Both the position numbers and the translations under genes were made by a program. Below the pieces are notes generated by a model. The model did no database searches and was not told the DNA's origin. It was given only the letters and a program-made list of their open reading frames with translations. Shown piece after piece: positions 46,860 through 57,238 of a DNA stretch of 64,000 bases (position 1 is the first letter of the stretch; every line of letters starts with the position of its first letter). Source of the DNA: Francisella frigiditurris (lineage in GTDB: Bacteria > Pseudomonadota > Gammaproteobacteria > Francisellales > Francisellaceae); contig NZ_CP009654.1 in NCBI RefSeq assembly GCF_001880225.1, positions 1,302,001 to 1,366,000 of the forward strand, in the 5' to 3' direction.

Positions 46860-48092
46860 TTATGTCCTTATAATTTCTTTTAACTTAGATATTAACAAAT
46901 TTATATCACTAAATTTATGGCTAGCTGAAAAAGTGATTCTTAATATTGCTTTAGATTTTTCAACAACCGGATATACTGCACATGTTACAAGTATTCCTTC
47001 TGCTTTTAATAATTTATAATATTTTATAGCTTTATCCTCATTTCCAACAAATATAATACGGAAAGGTAAAAAACTATTAGAATATTTATTGAAAACGAAA
47101 TTATCTATTTTTTTATCAAAAAAAGCTAAATTTGACTTTAATTTTTGCTGTAATTTTTGTATTTTTTTAGATAAATGGATATCACAAGCTTTATTAAGTA
47201 TCTCCAGTGTGGGAATTGATAAAGGCCCTGAAAATGTATAAGTAGTACAATATGTTATAATAAAATCAACTTGTTCTTGATAAGGCATTAGCACAACCCC
47301 ACCCTGTCCTCCAAATCCCTTAGTTAGTGACGTAGATATAAATACCCTTTTATTCATTTTATAATTAAGCTCTTGTAAAACATACCCACTTCCATGATTT
47401 CCTAATATCGACATACTGTGTGCATCATCAAAATAAACGTAACCTTTAAACTTATTGATTAAATTTATTATTTCTTTTATAGGATAGATTTTACCCATAG
47501 AACCAACACTGTCCATAATTATAAAAGGAGTTTCATTTTCCTTATATTTCTTTTCTAAGATTAATGATAATTTATCTGTATCTAATGCATCTATAAGCTC
47601 AACTTCGCAAAACTGTTTTATAATTCCTATAAGGATTTTTAAAGATTGATGTGAGTATTTATCTATTAAACAAGTTAATTTAGTTTTTGCTGTAATTTTT
47701 GGAAATGACTTAGAAAATAATAAAGGAATAATTCCTAAATGTGCTGTATGTAAATTTTGGAATAATACTGGATGATATGGATAAAAAATATTTGAAAACT
47801 TTTTTAATACTTTTTTTTCCTCTTTAGATATACATCTTGTTCTAGAGCTTGAAAATAGAAATCCTTGAGAGTCTATGGATTTACTTTTCTTAATTGCATT
47901 AGTTAGCCTTTTATTATTATGTAATCCGAGGTAAGAGCAAGAAATAAACTCTAGATATTCTTTATTATCAGTTAGTGTAATTCTTTTTTTTTCACTTTTT
48001 ATATATGTATTACGTGCGCAATCGTAACTAATCTCTAAGTTCTTATCTGATTGATTTAACCTTTTTATAAGCCAGTTTTTATTAACTTCCAT
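46860..48092 (-). CDS. alpha-oxoamine synthase-family PLP enzyme
   Basis: Fold-type I PLP enzyme of 410 residues in the family of BioF, KBL, ALAS, SPT and CqsA/LqsA. YFDDAHSMSILGNHGSG and the PLP lysine in STSLTKGFGGQGG are conserved. It is clearly distinct from BioF at the start of this window: the glycine-rich segment is replaced by FLFSSSRTRC. It is not next to biotin, haem or threonine genes, but directly before a PAS sensor gene. Condensation of an amino acid with an acyl-CoA to give an alpha-amino ketone is the family reaction; a signal molecule as product, as for CqsA and LqsA, is inference. Confidence 0.82.
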   Translation of the reverse strand: MEVNKNWLIKRLNQSDKNLEISYDCARNTYIKSEKKRITLTDNKEYLEFISCSYLGLHNNKRLTNAIKKSKSIDSQGFLFSSSRTRCISKEEKKVLKKFSNIFYPYHPVLFQNLHTAHLGIIPLLFSKSFPKITAKTKLTCLIDKYSHQSLKILIGIIKQFCEVELIDALDTDKLSLILEKKYKENETPFIIMDSVGSMGKIYPIKEIINLINKFKGYVYFDDAHSMSILGNHGSGYVLQELNYKMNKRVFISTSLTKGFGGQGGVVLMPYQEQVDFIITYCTTYTFSGPLSIPTLEILNKACDIHLSKKIQKLQQKLKSNLAFFDKKIDNFVFNKYSNSFLPFRIIFVGNEDKAIKYYKLLKAEGILVTCAVYPVVEKSKAILRITFSASHKFSDINLLISKLKEIIRT

Positions 48093-48186
48093 ATATAAAT
48101 TTACTTATTAAATATATATCACTATACTAAAATCGCAACTCTATTGCAAAGATTTACAAAGTGGCATAACTTTTCATAAAAGATCT

Positions 48187-49971
48187 TTATTTCTGACAAA
48201 CTTCGGCCTTTAATATTTGCGTAAAATTATACCGTTTATTATTCTTTTTATTTATTACTATTGTCCACAAATCCTTATTAGAAATAATATCTAACTTGTC
48301 TTTTGCTCTAGTAATCCCTGTATATAGTAATTCTCGTGAAAGCACCTTATTAGATTCATTTGGTAAAATAATACAAACTCTTTCAAATTCTGAACCTTGA
48401 GTTTTATGTATTGTCATAGCATAGACAGTTTCAAACTTTGGTAAAGTATTTATCATAAAGCTAACATCCTTATTTTCAAAATAAGCCATATTATTCCAAA
48501 TCACACCTACATCGCCATTAAATAAATTCTGAGAATAACTATTCTCAACTATCATTATTGGCTTACCATGATAAATATCTTTATTATTTTTGCCCAAGAT
48601 CTTTGCTATCTTATCATTAAGATTTATCGTACCCACATTCAGTTCTCTATTTGCGACTAATATTCTAAATCTCTTTAGATATTCTAATGCTTCTTCTGGT
48701 GTCTCTTTTTTGTAAAGCTCTTTATAGTAAGCTTTCACAAAACTATTTAGATATTCATCAAGCCTACTTAAATTATAAAAACTTATACTTTCATCTAATT
48801 CTTGAGAAGTATCTCCAGCTAGAACTTTATTTGCTAAATTATTTATAGCTTTATTAGAACGATAGTTTTTCTCTAGCTTTGTAACATAATCGAAGCTATT
48901 TCCAAACTTAACCTCTTCATTGCATATTTGCTGTATTAATTTTGCAACCTTATTTGAAAATATATTGTTTGATACTCCTTCAGTTAGATTACTTAGTATA
49001 CTTCCCACTTCAACTGAAGGTAGCTGGTTGATATCACCTATAAGAATAAGTTTTGTATTATCTTTTAATACTCTTATAAGCTTTATGAAAATATTAATAT
49101 CCAACATAGATGCCTCATCAATTACAACCACATCAAAAGACGCCCTAAAATCAGCGCTATACTTTAGTCGTTTTGAGTTGGGCACAATTCCTAAAAATCT
49201 ATGTATCGTGCTAGCTTCCTCTGGGATTGAATTATATAAGTCTTCCTCTAAACTCAAATTCTCTTTTAACTTTAATTTTGTATTTAGAATAGATTCTGTA
49301 AGTCTCTGAGCTGCTTTACCTGTTGGAGCTAATAATGCTATCTTTTGATCTGCGCCATTTAACATCTGAAAAGCTAGAAGCAACTTAGTGACTGTTGTAG
49401 TTTTACCAGTTCCTGGACCGCCTGATATTATACTAAACTCACGAACCAAGCTATTTATAACTGCTATTTCCTGCCAGTCTTGGTAATTCTTAGACTCATT
49501 TTCTCTAGGAAATAGTTTATTCAAGGTTTCGGTAAACTTATCTATATCAACATAGTCTAAATTTGCTTTTATTTTTTCTTTTAGAAAAGCTGCTATTTCA
49601 TTTTCAAATTGCCATATTCTTTTAATATATAAACAACCAAAAGCATAGTGAATTGGACTATTTTTGAAATCTAATGTTTTAAGTAGATTTTCTATTTCAC
49701 TTTCATCTGGAAAGCTGTAACCCTCGATCTTTTCTAAGTTATCATCTTCAAGCTGTTGCCATAGGTTTTTATTAGCGATACTTCTAATATCTAAACAACT
49801 ACGCCCCTCTCTATAAGATGACATCAATGCAACTAGTAAATGAAATAATAAGCTCTTACTATTTTGATCGGTTAACTTAAAAAAATGAGATGTCTCTTTT
49901 GCAAAGAAAAAATCTATTGGCTCAATATCTGCTAAATTATTTTTACATTCTAATAAATTTCTATACATCAT
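48187..49971 (-). CDS. recD: exodeoxyribonuclease V alpha subunit RecD
   Basis: Fast 5'-3' helicase subunit of RecBCD, 594 residues. Walker A GGPGTGKTTT (about residue 186), DEASMLD and the C-terminal MTIHKTQGSEFERV and YTGITRAKDKL motifs of superfamily 1B are present. It overlaps recB by 11 bases and ends the operon. Confidence 0.96.
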   Translation of the reverse strand: MMYRNLLECKNNLADIEPIDFFFAKETSHFFKLTDQNSKSLLFHLLVALMSSYREGRSCLDIRSIANKNLWQQLEDDNLEKIEGYSFPDESEIENLLKTLDFKNSPIHYAFGCLYIKRIWQFENEIAAFLKEKIKANLDYVDIDKFTETLNKLFPRENESKNYQDWQEIAVINSLVREFSIISGGPGTGKTTTVTKLLLAFQMLNGADQKIALLAPTGKAAQRLTESILNTKLKLKENLSLEEDLYNSIPEEASTIHRFLGIVPNSKRLKYSADFRASFDVVVIDEASMLDINIFIKLIRVLKDNTKLILIGDINQLPSVEVGSILSNLTEGVSNNIFSNKVAKLIQQICNEEVKFGNSFDYVTKLEKNYRSNKAINNLANKVLAGDTSQELDESISFYNLSRLDEYLNSFVKAYYKELYKKETPEEALEYLKRFRILVANRELNVGTINLNDKIAKILGKNNKDIYHGKPIMIVENSYSQNLFNGDVGVIWNNMAYFENKDVSFMINTLPKFETVYAMTIHKTQGSEFERVCIILPNESNKVLSRELLYTGITRAKDKLDIISNKDLWTIVINKKNNKRYNFTQILKAEVCQK

Positions 49972-52900
49972 TAGCTCCTGTAAAAATACTATCCATTTTT
50001 TCTAAAGTACTTCTCTCTATCTTAGTTTTATAAACACCAAAACCATCCTTAAAGCCTCTAAGATAAAAATAATAAACTCCACCAAAATGCTTATCAAAAC
50101 TGTAGCTTGGTAGATTACTTGAAAGGTATCTGTGCAGTGCCACACTATAGATAAGGTATTGCAAATCGTAGAAGCTATCCTGATTTTTCTGCCTCATTTT
50201 TTCTTGAGAATAATCCTCTAAAGAATCTCCCAAATAATTAGACTTATAATCTGCAACATAATATTTACCGTTATATTCAAATATTAAATCTATAAAACCA
50301 TGCAACATACCAAAAACTTTCTGATTACTAAGCTTATCGTAATCTATTTCTCTCCCTCTATACTCTCCTAAAGCTTTTATAATATTGGTTTTATAAAGCT
50401 TCTTATTTGTAACTGGGAAGTAGAATTCTGCTTCTTTCAATGTTTTTGAATTTAGAATGTCTTTTAAGCAAAAGCTAGACGTATGTAAAACACTCTTATT
50501 ATCATCAAAAAGTTCGCCTTGAAAATTACTTTCTTTTTGCACTAAAGAGGATTGTTGCTCTATTTCACTAATTGGTGCAGTTAAACACTCTTCCAACCAG
50601 CTTTTTAGATTATTAAAATCTTCTGCAGCAACTACCTTATATCTATTCATTTGCTCTTGTAAAAGAGTATCATCTATTTCACCTGTGCTAAAATCTGTAT
50701 GTTCCAAAACATTATGCAAAATATTACCAATGTCTGCTCCTTTGGTAGCTGTAAATCTAAATTCTAACTTTTGCTGTATTTCTTGAGCTTTATCATCCTC
50801 TGACTCATCATTTTCTTTTTCTAATATTATATTTTGAGGCTTTGACTTAGATATTTTAGAAAAAGATAACATTTCCCAATTATCATTTTCTAGCTTGTGT
50901 ATTTGACTAGCTTTTAGCTCTTGATTTGCCACATTATAGCTAGTATGTTGTATTTCTATGCTTTGAAAATTATTTATCTCTAAAAGCAAACTTTGGTTAG
51001 CTGGATTGTTTGTGATTTTTTGAACCTTCTCTAGCCAGTCTTCATCTTTTTTATAATTCACGAATTGTGCCAATGGACTATTATATGAGTCATCACTTGG
51101 AATTTTAGCAGCGCCCTTTTTAGATTGGTATTTAGCCACTCCAATATAGCATCTATGTTCAGCACGAGTAACTGCCACATAGAAAAGTCTCATAAGCTCT
51201 TCTACAGCTTCATTATCAACAATGTCTTTTATAGAATCATCTTTACCAATCTTATAAACTGTTTGAGCTAATTCTTTATCATAGTATTTATTTACTTTAT
51301 CTAGCAGAAACTTCTTACTACTTACATAACTTGCAAATGGTATAAATACAATAGGATACTCAAGCCCCTTCGATCCGTGGATTGTGATTATTTTTATCAA
51401 ATTATCATTACTTTCCAATCTTAACTCACCCTCTAAATCAGTATCACTTTTTATCTGTTGGCGATACCATTTGATAAGCTGATTGGGATGTTTATATTTA
51501 TTTTCAGCTACTTTTATAAGCTCTGCTAAATGTAAAACATTTGTAATTACTCTTTGTTTATTTTCTGTTCGCTGAATAAAACTCTCATGTAAAATCTGCA
51601 TAATGAAAGACATAAAACCATATTTATGCCATTTATCTCTTAGCCCTTTTGCATAGTCAATTTGTCTACCCCACTCCTCTATTTTTTCTTCATCAAAATA
51701 AGCTAAAAACTTTTCAGCACTTCCACCTAACAGGCTTGTTGATAGAGCTTTCTTTAATAAATACTTATTCTCAAGCTCATTTATTCCTTCCATTAAAAAT
51801 AGGATTTCTTGAGCCTCTTGGCTTTTATAAACATTATCTCTTTGACTTAGATAAACTGAACTTAGATTTTTTTGTTGTAATGCCTGTTGTATAACCTTTG
51901 CTTGTTTACCATTCTCAACAAGTATTGCAATATCACTCTCTGTTACTTTTTTAGAACTTAGTAGTCTAACAATTTCATTAGCAGTCCAAGCCGATAATTT
52001 GGTATCAATATCATTTTTATTATCATCTTCTGCCACATCATAATAGAAGTAATTTATTGGCTGAAAATTATCATCAAAAACTTTATTTTTACTATCTGCA
52101 TTTGGCGATGCCTTAACAGTTTGATAATCAATACCCTCACTAAAAATATCCTTACCAACAGCACCATCAATCTCATAATCATCTTTATAAAAAAGCCTAT
52201 TATAAGCTTTTATCATTTGGCTAGTTGAGCGCCAGTTAGTATCCATACTCCAGTGATTTTCTGCTGGACAACTAGCCTTCGCTTTTAGGTATGTAAATAT
52301 ATCACCACCTCTGAAGCCATAGATAGCTTGCTTAGGATCACCTATCATTAGCAACATTAGCTCTTCTTTAGATGTCGGATAAATTGTATCTAGTATTTGA
52401 TATTGCTCAGCATCTGTATCTTGAAACTCATCTATAAGAGCTACAGGATATTGTGTTTGTAGAGTTTTCACTATGTCAGTAGAGGTCTGTACACTTTGAC
52501 ATAGCTTTGTAATCAGATCATTAAAATCTAAAACGCCTTTCTGTTCTTTAGCTTTGATAAAGTTTTTACGAATTTGTGAACATGATTGTTGGATAAATTG
52601 AGTTTGCTTAAACTCTGTATAATCCTCTGCTAAGCTAATCATTTTTTTTAAAGAAATTGATATAAGATCTTTATATATTGCTTTTAAATTACCTTTAGTA
52701 ATCAAGTAAGCATCTTTAGGAATAGCAATATCATTAGAATCTAGCCACATTAAGACTCTTTCAAAACTTTGCCTAAAACCTTTTTGATCGATATATTCGT
52801 CTATTTCAGTATTTAAGCCATTAGTTATATTTACTTTAATTTCTCTTTTATAATGCTCAATATCATTTTTAAAAACTTCTTTACTAGTTAAAATCTCATA

Positions 52901-53446
52901 GTTAGACTTAACAACATTCCATAAACCATTTCTGCCTAAAAACTTCTCTGGGGTATGCAATTTAAAGGCTTTTAGATACTCATAATTCTCTTGATTATTA
53001 TTTATATTATTCCTAAAAAAATCCTCTACCACTTTTTGCAAAATATCAGATGTATCAACTTCCATTGAGACATCCATCTCTATACCACTAGTAAAAGCTT
53101 GCTCACTTAAAACCTTCTTACAGAAACCATGAATAGTAAAAATTGCAGCCTCATCAATCTCTAATAATGCTCTTTTAAGATATTTATAATTTTCTTCTGA
53201 TAAAACTTCTTTGCCCGATTTGTGATTCCTGATTACATCTCTTAACTTAGACTCGACTCTACCAATAATTTCTTGTGTTGCATCTTTAGTAAATGTCATT
53301 ACCAATATTTGACTTGGTAATAGTTTCTTCTCAAGCAAAAGCCTAACATATAGCTCTGTAATATTATAAGTCTTACCAGTACCAGCACTTGCTTCGATTA
53401 TGTGTCGACCATTTAAAGGTATTGTTTTTGTATCTAGATTTTTCAT
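49961..53446 (-). CDS. recB: exodeoxyribonuclease V beta subunit RecB
   Basis: Helicase-nuclease subunit of 1161 residues. Walker A ASAGTGKT (about residue 18), DEFQDTDAEQY, IGDPKQAIYGFRG and the late ITIHGSKGLEYPIVF give the superfamily 1A helicase. The C-terminal nuclease domain keeps the DYKSNYLG metal/catalytic motif. It begins 32 bases after a small membrane-protein gene that separates it from recC. Confidence 0.97.
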   Translation of the reverse strand: MKNLDTKTIPLNGRHIIEASAGTGKTYNITELYVRLLLEKKLLPSQILVMTFTKDATQEIIGRVESKLRDVIRNHKSGKEVLSEENYKYLKRALLEIDEAAIFTIHGFCKKVLSEQAFTSGIEMDVSMEVDTSDILQKVVEDFFRNNINNNQENYEYLKAFKLHTPEKFLGRNGLWNVVKSNYEILTSKEVFKNDIEHYKREIKVNITNGLNTEIDEYIDQKGFRQSFERVLMWLDSNDIAIPKDAYLITKGNLKAIYKDLISISLKKMISLAEDYTEFKQTQFIQQSCSQIRKNFIKAKEQKGVLDFNDLITKLCQSVQTSTDIVKTLQTQYPVALIDEFQDTDAEQYQILDTIYPTSKEELMLLMIGDPKQAIYGFRGGDIFTYLKAKASCPAENHWSMDTNWRSTSQMIKAYNRLFYKDDYEIDGAVGKDIFSEGIDYQTVKASPNADSKNKVFDDNFQPINYFYYDVAEDDNKNDIDTKLSAWTANEIVRLLSSKKVTESDIAILVENGKQAKVIQQALQQKNLSSVYLSQRDNVYKSQEAQEILFLMEGINELENKYLLKKALSTSLLGGSAEKFLAYFDEEKIEEWGRQIDYAKGLRDKWHKYGFMSFIMQILHESFIQRTENKQRVITNVLHLAELIKVAENKYKHPNQLIKWYRQQIKSDTDLEGELRLESNDNLIKIITIHGSKGLEYPIVFIPFASYVSSKKFLLDKVNKYYDKELAQTVYKIGKDDSIKDIVDNEAVEELMRLFYVAVTRAEHRCYIGVAKYQSKKGAAKIPSDDSYNSPLAQFVNYKKDEDWLEKVQKITNNPANQSLLLEINNFQSIEIQHTSYNVANQELKASQIHKLENDNWEMLSFSKISKSKPQNIILEKENDESEDDKAQEIQQKLEFRFTATKGADIGNILHNVLEHTDFSTGEIDDTLLQEQMNRYKVVAAEDFNNLKSWLEECLTAPISEIEQQSSLVQKESNFQGELFDDNKSVLHTSSFCLKDILNSKTLKEAEFYFPVTNKKLYKTNIIKALGEYRGREIDYDKLSNQKVFGMLHGFIDLIFEYNGKYYVADYKSNYLGDSLEDYSQEKMRQKNQDSFYDLQYLIYSVALHRYLSSNLPSYSFDKHFGGVYYFYLRGFKDGFGVYKTKIERSTLEKMDSIFTGANDV

Positions 53447-53478
53447 TTATCTATAACTTTAATATTAAACTATATTTG

Positions 53479-53994
53479 TTAATCATCAGACCTTACCTTA
53501 AATATTCTACTAATGAATATAAAGAACAATGCTATTACTGTCCCACTAAAAGTTTCAATCAATCGCAAACCTGTATTTAAAAATGGAGAATAGTTCGGCT
53601 GATATAAACCTAAAGCTACAATTACTCCAGCATTTGCACTACTCATCTTTATAGCATTCTCAAGCCCTAAACTAGCTGTGATAAATACACTTATTGCTAC
53701 TGCCAAAATCATAACATAATAGTAGTATCCAAAAACCGAGGTAAAAATAAATGCTGTCACACCACCTATAATCGAACCTATAAAGATTTGATATGCTGAT
53801 GAATATGAATCTTTAATACTTGATTGCAATATTGTTGAAACTGTAATCAAACACCAAAACCCACCTATAATAGATTGCCCTTTATGTATCCATCCTGACA
53901 CATAAAACCCAAGTAAGAAACATAAACAAGCAGCTATTGCTATTTCAAAGCTTATATAGATGTTTTTGTATAATCTCAGCGTATTATTTCTCAT
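53479..53994 (-). CDS. FUSC/aromatic acid exporter-like small membrane protein
   Basis: Membrane protein of 171 residues with five or six hydrophobic helices. The helix pattern and GIV-type motifs (QSIIGGFWCLITVS, FIGSIIGGVTAF, FSGTVIALFFIF) resemble the membrane half of FUSC/aromatic acid exporter proteins, without their soluble domain. It sits inside the recC-recB-recD operon, overlapping the recC end by 11 bases. Why a membrane protein is there is not clear; it may only have been inserted into the transcript. Confidence 0.7.
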   Translation of the reverse strand: MRNNTLRLYKNIYISFEIAIAACLCFLLGFYVSGWIHKGQSIIGGFWCLITVSTILQSSIKDSYSSAYQIFIGSIIGGVTAFIFTSVFGYYYYVMILAVAISVFITASLGLENAIKMSSANAGVIVALGLYQPNYSPFLNTGLRLIETFSGTVIALFFIFISRIFKVRSDD

Positions 53995-56900
53995 AGGTAT
54001 TCAAAACCTCAAAAAAACCTTTATAAGTTTCCTCACCCTCAAAATCACTCATGCTAGGAAACTCACTATAAAAAAGCTTAAAATACTTATCTTGATCTAG
54101 AGCTTTATAGTTATTCTCATCTGAAATAGCATTATCCCAAGCAACTTGCTTTTGTTTATCGGATTTTTTGTACTTTTTACCATAAGCTTCACCATCTACA
54201 AATAAAGCTTCTGCTAAAGCTAAATGTACTAATTTTGGTTTAGTGATTAGCTCTTTTGCTTGGTTTACATAATGCTCTAATAATTCTTTAGCAGTTGAGT
54301 ATTCTATTTTCTCTAGTACAAATTCACTTGGTTTATCATCTTTTAAAAAATGATAAATTGCTCTAATATCTTGTTGCTCTACATAAGCTACTAACAATGC
54401 TCTTAAATAAGCCTCAAACCTATGTTTTACACCAAAATTATTAGAAGTTGTAATAAACATTATCTGATTCTCTTTAACATAACAATTTGTGCTTAGTTCA
54501 CAACTTTCTAGTTTTGCTTCAAAGTACCTTTTTTCATAATTTGAGATATTCGCTGACTCAACAAGTATTTGCATATTTTGAACTTGTGTATTTAGCTCAT
54601 CATCAGTCAGCACTGACTCTGGTAATTTCCCACTTAGCTTATTCAATTTCTGGATAATATCAGTATTTTGACCTTGGCTAATACTCTCGAAGAGTTGCTG
54701 TTTTAAACTATGCTCTTCTAAACCATCAATATCAAACGGTTCACTATCTTCTAGCTCTTCAAAATTATCTTCTAACTTTAATTCTAATCCATAATTAGCG
54801 TAAGCTCTCAAAGGATTATCAAAAATATTTACCAATTTACTAATTGTTAAATGCTCCGGGAAATTCACATTAGCTTTACCAGTATTTTCATAAAATGCTT
54901 GTGGCTGTTTTTCTATCAATCTAAGCCAAGCCTCATCATAACTTCTATACTTGTCTGAGTAACATTCTGGACTAAAAGCATGTAGTGGATATTCTTTTAC
55001 ATTATCTTTTTTCCAGTTATAGTTATCACCTAAATAACTAATAAATTCTTTGAGAATCAAGCTCGCTTCTTGATCGACATTTGTTTTCACACTCTTGCCA
55101 ATATAACTTAGATACAAATTTTGCCTTGCCGATAATATCGACTCCAAAAATAAATATCTATCATCATCTCTCTTAGTTCTATCACCTACTCTTCTACCTA
55201 GCTTAGCCATAAGATCAAAACTAATAGCTATATCTCTTCTTGGAAAACTACCATTGTTTAAACCAAGCATCGCTACAACTTTAAATGGTACATTCCTCAT
55301 TGGCGTCATTGAGCAAAAAGTCACCTTGCCATTTAGAAAGTGGTTATTAATTATTGGTTCAGACAACTGTGATATTAGGCAGTATCTGATTGTATATAAA
55401 TCAATCTTCTCATCACTTATTATAGTTTTAGTAGTCTCTACAGTTTTAGCGATCAGATCTTTTATTTTTTTAGCAATATACTCTTCATCATTAGTAATCT
55501 CAAAAACACTTGTAAACATCTCCAATAAAAAACTATGCCATTCATCAAAAGTTCGTGATTCTTGCAACTGTTCAGAATATTCAGCCAATAGCTCTAAAAG
55601 CTCGTACAAACCACCAAGCTTGCTAATTTCACTACCTTCTATTATCGGTACTGTTAGTAAACTATCATTTATTATCTCACCACTATCTGAAAAGCTAAAA
55701 CCCAATATAAGTCTTCTCAACCCCCATGACCAAGAAAATGTTTTTCCATCATTACTATGATGTATACAAGCCTCTTTTAGCCAGTAGCGGATAGCTTCTA
55801 AATCTTCATTAGATATCTTAAACTTTTGCTGAATAGCTGGTACTTCTAAATAATCTAAGATTTTATTTACCTCAAAATTGCTTTCTGGAAGCTGGAGTAA
55901 ATCTATAAAGCTAGCTGCTAAGGCTTCTGAATCTAAAAGAGTTCTATCTGCAATTGAGCAAGGTAATTTCTTATCATCACCATACCTAGAAAAAACACTA
56001 TCAATATATGGTGCATAATCCTCAATATTTGGACACATTACCAATATATCTCTAGGCTTAATAGCACTATCTGCCTTTATCATATCTAGAAGCCTATCAT
56101 GCAAAACTTGTACTTCCCTAAGTGGGCTATGACAAGAATTTACTGAAATAGTATTATCTTTACCTTCTGAATAATTTTCACAATTAAGCTCTAATAAATT
56201 TCTCTGAACACTTACCAGCTGACTTTGTCCATGGTGTTCTAATTTTGCAAAATCTAACTGAGAATTATCAAATACGCTGAATTCTTGCTTCTTCTCATTA
56301 TTTAAAAGTTCATTGAAAAATTCTTTACCTTGCTGACCTAAGTTTGCTAAAAGTGGTTGAAGTTCGTAATCATCCTGATTTAACCATGTAGATATTTTTG
56401 TCTTTTTCAAATCATACCAATACTCACTACATGGATTTATATATAAAATATGTATATCAATAAAATTAGCTAGCTGATATAAAAAGCTTAAGTTTTTTGG
56501 CGAGATTGTATTTACCCCAAATATATAGATATTTGAAGGTATGTCATGCTTTTTTAGAGTATTAGCGCTAAGTTTTTTAACAGCTTCTTTCTGCACATTA
56601 TATGGAGTATCTGGAATCTCTTTGACTAGGCTTTGCCATAATTGCATCTGCCAATCTTCATCATCTTGTAAATCAGAAGTTATGGTCTGTCCTTTCTCCC
56701 ATAGCTCTAACCAATCTGTGCGATAAGAAATATATTTTGAAAAAACTTCAGCAATTTTAGCTGATAATTGATATCTCTTTAGATTACTTCCTAAACAGTA
56801 TTTTCCTAGTTTTTCAGAATCAATCTCATCAATAAGCTTATATATTCTCCAAGTCAAAATATCTTTACTATAAGATTTTTTATAATCTTGTTTGCCTGTT

Positions 56901-57127
56901 AACTTATAGCAAATATCTAGTATATATCCATTGACCATATCATAGTTTAAGTTCATAGCTATACTTCGACATTCTGCTAGTTGCATACTTAACCAATGCT
57001 GCATACCACGGCTACCAACTATTAGTTGTGTCGGAGCAAAAATATCTTTCTTTTCATAATCAAAAAGTTTTGATAAAACCTTAACTAGATACTCTAACTT
57101 ATTTGATGGATAGGTATATAACGCCAT
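53984..57127 (-). CDS. recC: exodeoxyribonuclease V gamma subunit RecC
   Basis: Chi-recognising subunit of RecBCD, 1047 residues. The inactive helicase-like N-terminal half begins YPSNKLEYLVKVLSKL and includes TQLIVGSRGMQHWLSMQLA; MTPMRNVPFKVVAMLGLNNGSFPR and SYIGKSVKTN lie in the second half. It leads the operon, 111 bases after the choloylglycine hydrolase-family gene. The chi sequence recognised by this organism cannot be told from the sequence. Confidence 0.95.
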   Translation of the reverse strand: MALYTYPSNKLEYLVKVLSKLFDYEKKDIFAPTQLIVGSRGMQHWLSMQLAECRSIAMNLNYDMVNGYILDICYKLTGKQDYKKSYSKDILTWRIYKLIDEIDSEKLGKYCLGSNLKRYQLSAKIAEVFSKYISYRTDWLELWEKGQTITSDLQDDEDWQMQLWQSLVKEIPDTPYNVQKEAVKKLSANTLKKHDIPSNIYIFGVNTISPKNLSFLYQLANFIDIHILYINPCSEYWYDLKKTKISTWLNQDDYELQPLLANLGQQGKEFFNELLNNEKKQEFSVFDNSQLDFAKLEHHGQSQLVSVQRNLLELNCENYSEGKDNTISVNSCHSPLREVQVLHDRLLDMIKADSAIKPRDILVMCPNIEDYAPYIDSVFSRYGDDKKLPCSIADRTLLDSEALAASFIDLLQLPESNFEVNKILDYLEVPAIQQKFKISNEDLEAIRYWLKEACIHHSNDGKTFSWSWGLRRLILGFSFSDSGEIINDSLLTVPIIEGSEISKLGGLYELLELLAEYSEQLQESRTFDEWHSFLLEMFTSVFEITNDEEYIAKKIKDLIAKTVETTKTIISDEKIDLYTIRYCLISQLSEPIINNHFLNGKVTFCSMTPMRNVPFKVVAMLGLNNGSFPRRDIAISFDLMAKLGRRVGDRTKRDDDRYLFLESILSARQNLYLSYIGKSVKTNVDQEASLILKEFISYLGDNYNWKKDNVKEYPLHAFSPECYSDKYRSYDEAWLRLIEKQPQAFYENTGKANVNFPEHLTISKLVNIFDNPLRAYANYGLELKLEDNFEELEDSEPFDIDGLEEHSLKQQLFESISQGQNTDIIQKLNKLSGKLPESVLTDDELNTQVQNMQILVESANISNYEKRYFEAKLESCELSTNCYVKENQIMFITTSNNFGVKHRFEAYLRALLVAYVEQQDIRAIYHFLKDDKPSEFVLEKIEYSTAKELLEHYVNQAKELITKPKLVHLALAEALFVDGEAYGKKYKKSDKQKQVAWDNAISDENNYKALDQDKYFKLFYSEFPSMSDFEGEETYKGFFEVLNTYEK

Positions 57128-57238
57128 ATTTGAAACTTAAAATATCATCTAACTTATTAGTTTAACAAATTACACTTTTATTTAGATTATTATTTCTATC
57201 AAAACAGAAGTAGAGAAATATATTTTAGAAAAGATGAA

